This document shows positions 40,290 to 41,995 of a DNA stretch of 41,995 bases, piece by piece. Where the stretch lies: positions 1 to 41,995 of the forward strand of contig WRMG01000008.1 of the NCBI GenBank assembly GCA_009777255.1, read 5' to 3'. Origin of the DNA: Oscillospiraceae bacterium (lineage in GTDB: Bacteria > Bacillota > Clostridia > Oscillospirales > UBA929). A model generated the notes under the pieces. It was not told the origin of the DNA, ran no database searches, and saw only the letters and a list, made by a program, of their open reading frames with translations. A program made the position numbers and the translations under genes. Each line of letters starts with the position of its first letter. Position 1 is the first letter of the stretch.

Positions 40290-41652
40290 CACATTAACCG
40301 GTAAAAAAGAGGAGTTTCAGCCGCTGAAAGAGGGACAAGCCTCCGTCTACAGCTGCGGCCCGACCGTCTACGCCTACGCGCACATCGGCAACATGCGCAC
40401 GTATCTGTTCATGGACTGGCTGCGGCGCGCGCTGAAAGCCGGCGGCTATACCCTGAAGCATGTGATGAACGTCACCGACGTCGGGCATCTGGTGTCCGAC
40501 GCCGACGAGGGCGAGGACAAAATGGCGGAAACGGCGCGCCGTGCCCGCCTGTCGCCCTACGAGATCGCCGCGCGTTACACCGACGCGTTTTTAGCGGATT
40601 TAGACGCGCTGAACATAGAGCGCCCCGAGATTATACCCAAGGCCACCGACCACATCCCCGAGATGCTTGAAATAGTCGAGGGACTGTGCGGCAAGGGCTA
40701 CGGCTATGAAATATCCGACGGCATATACTTCGACATCGGCAAATTCCCGGGCTACGGCAAGCTGTCCCGCATAGATTTGGACGAGCTGAAGGCCGGCGCG
40801 CGCGTCGAACTGAACGAGGAAAAGCGTCATCCGGCCGACTTCGCGCTGTGGAAAAAAGCGCCGCCGGAGCATATCATGCAGTGGCCGTCGCAATGGGGGA
40901 TGGGCTACCCGGGCTGGCATATCGAGTGTTCGGCAATGGCGCGGAAATATCTGGGCGACGTCTTCGACATCCACACGGGCGGCGTCGATCACATCCCCAT
41001 ACACCACGAAAACGAGATCGCCCAATCCGAGGCGTTTACCGGCAAGCTGCCCGCGCGGTACTGGATGCACGCCGAGTTCATGCTCGTTGACGGCGGCAAG
41101 ATGTCAAAAAGCCTGAAAAACACCTACACACTGAGCGATCTGCGTGAACGGGGCTGCGCCCCCGCGCATTTCCGCTACTTCTGCGCAAACGCCCACTACC
41201 GCAGCAAATGCAACTTCACATGGAAGGGCATGGACGACGCAAGAACCTCATATAACCGGCTTGTGTCGGCGCTCAACGCGCACAGGGAGGGCGCGTCCGG
41301 CGCCTGCGCGTTCGCCGACGACGCGAAAAAGCGTTTTACGGAAGCCGTCGCCGACGACCTGAATATCCCAAAAGGTCTGGGCGTCGTCTGGGAAATCGCG
41401 CGCTATCCCGAAAAACACAGAGCGCTCTACGAGCTGATGCTGGAGTGCGACGCCGTGCTGGGCTTTGACCTCGGCGCCGCGCCGCCGGAGGCCGCGCCCC
41501 TGCCGCCGGAGGCACAGTCGCTGATAGACGCCCGCCAGGCCGCCAGAGCCGCGAAAAACTGGGCGGAGTCCGACAGACTGCGCGGCGAGCTGAAAGCGAT
41601 GGGGATACTTTTGGAAGACTCGTCGCAGGGCGTGAAAATTAAACGCTTATGA
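40276..41652 (+). CDS. cysS: Cysteinyl-tRNA synthetase
   Basis: The product has 458 residues, class I synthetase. The HIGH-like motif is AHIGNMRTY and the KMSKS motif is [10 protein letters not shown]. Zinc ligands are expected at the Cys of YSCGPTVY, the Cys of HIECSAM and the HHENE segment. The C-terminal anticodon-binding part ends near VKIKRL. It starts within cysE and overlaps polA by 4 bp. Confidence 0.97.
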   Translation: MKIYNTLTGKKEEFQPLKEGQASVYSCGPTVYAYAHIGNMRTYLFMDWLRRALKAGGYTLKHVMNVTDVGHLVSDADEGEDKMAETARRARLSPYEIAARYTDAFLADLDALNIERPEIIPKATDHIPEMLEIVEGLCGKGYGYEISDGIYFDIGKFPGYGKLSRIDLDELKAGARVELNEEKRHPADFALWKKAPPEHIMQWPSQWGMGYPGWHIECSAMARKYLGDVFDIHTGGVDHIPIHHENEIAQSEAFTGKLPARYWMHAEFMLVDGGKMSKSLKNTYTLSDLRERGCAPAHFRYFCANAHYRSKCNFTWKGMDDARTSYNRLVSALNAHREGASGACAFADDAKKRFTEAVADDLNIPKGLGVVWEIARYPEKHRALYELMLECDAVLGFDLGAAPPEAAPLPPEAQSLIDARQAARAAKNWAESDRLRGELKAMGILLEDSSQGVKIKRL

Positions 41653-41995
41653 AGGTTTTAGCTATAGACGGCAACAGCCTCTTAAACCGCGCGTATTACG
41701 GCGTCATGCCGCTGAACGCGCCGGACGGTACGCCCACAAACGCCGTATACGGGTTTATAAATATCCTCAACAAGCTGAAATCCGAACAGGCCCCCGACAT
41801 CGTGTACGTCGCGCAGGATTTGAGAGCGCCGACCTTCCGGCACAAAATGTACGGCGAATACAAGGCCAACCGCTCCGGTATGCCCGACGGGCTGGCGGCC
41901 CAGCTGCCGCTTTATAACGAGTACCTCGACCTATGCGGTATCGTCAGATACGCGCTGGAGGGCTATGAGGCCGACGACCTGCTGGGCGCGCTCGG
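41649..41995 (+). CDS. polA: DNA polymerase I, N-terminal 5'-3' exonuclease part; 3' end outside window
   Basis: 115 codons are visible. The start [18 protein letters not shown], the APTFRHKMYGEYKANR segment and the GYEADDLLGAL motif with metal-binding acidic residues are those of the PolA-type 5' nuclease domain. The segment usually reading VxFDxxxPTFRH reads VAQDLRAPTFRH here, with Gln before the metal-binding Asp. Because the gene is cut, a stand-alone 5'-3' exonuclease cannot be excluded. It overlaps cysS as ATGA. Confidence 0.9.
   Translation, partial: MKVLAIDGNSLLNRAYYGVMPLNAPDGTPTNAVYGFINILNKLKSEQAPDIVYVAQDLRAPTFRHKMYGEYKANRSGMPDGLAAQLPLYNEYLDLCGIVRYALEGYEADDLLGAL

Overview
The window is a chromosomal segment of a low-to-mid-GC-ancestry but GC-rich anaerobic member of the Bacillota, most likely class Clostridia (order not resolvable by eye). 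The reasons are: a T-box riboswitch in front of a tryptophan operon, SLH-type surface anchoring, purL as one fused large subunit, PurF with all four cysteines of the [4Fe-4S] type, YqhQ next to PrmC, a recA-recX-rimO-pgsA-cysE-cysS-polA run, strong AGGAGG ribosome binding sites, and many consensus sigma-A promoters with 17-bp spacers. Most housekeeping genes are rich in GC at third positions. Several small islands (1-1500, 13.8-14.2 kb, 27.1-28.9 kb, 30.3-30.9 kb, 35.6-36.3 kb) are visibly richer in AT and look acquired.

Layout. 1-1.5 kb: end of a serine-recombinase gene, an XRE regulator and a small convergent ORF, i.e. the edge of a mobile or formerly mobile segment. 1.6-1.8 kb: tRNA-Ser(GGA) with its own promoter. 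1.8-4.6 kb: a promoter, then a (GAGCA)n microsatellite in the 5' untranslated region of a large secreted beta-repeat/Ig/SLH surface protein. 4.65-13.8 kb: tightly overlapping purine operon purE-C-F-M-N-D-L, without purK, purB or purH. 13.8-14.2 kb: a leftward remnant of a BrnT-like toxin plus an antitoxin-like small gene under a perfect consensus promoter. 20.4 to 14.2 kb (leftward): promoter, T-box, trpB-trpA-DASS-type transporter-trpD-trpC-trpF, with no trpE/trpG. 20.5-24.2 kb: alpha/beta hydrolase, membrane-anchored MurF-like ligase, D-Ala-D-Ala ligase and an orphan YgiT-type zinc-finger protein. 24.2-27.3 kb: tex, a DUF3298-like protein and an unknown convergent gene. 27.4-28.9 kb: XRE regulator, Phd/ParE and HicA/HicB toxin-antitoxin pairs, each pair with its own promoter. 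29-34 kb: GH1 beta-glucosidase, an AT-rich flavoprotein gene flanked by 11-bp direct repeats, and tldD-tldE. 33.7-36.3 kb: yqhQ, prmC, an antitoxin-like orphan and a GNAT acetyltransferase. 36.4 kb to the end: recA, recX, rimO, pgsA, cysE, cysS and the start of polA.

How genes work together. The purine genes give the steps from PRPP to AICAR except the PurK/PurB steps. The tryptophan genes convert anthranilate to tryptophan; the anthranilate synthase step is missing and an organic-anion transporter sits inside the operon. This suggests that the operon may serve salvage of an imported aromatic precursor; that is the most interesting hypothesis in the window. TldD and TldE form a heterodimeric protease; CysE and CysS link cysteine synthesis and charging; RecA and RecX form a recombinase and its regulator. 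The numerous complete and orphan toxin-antitoxin parts suggest repeated gain and loss of such modules between core operons.
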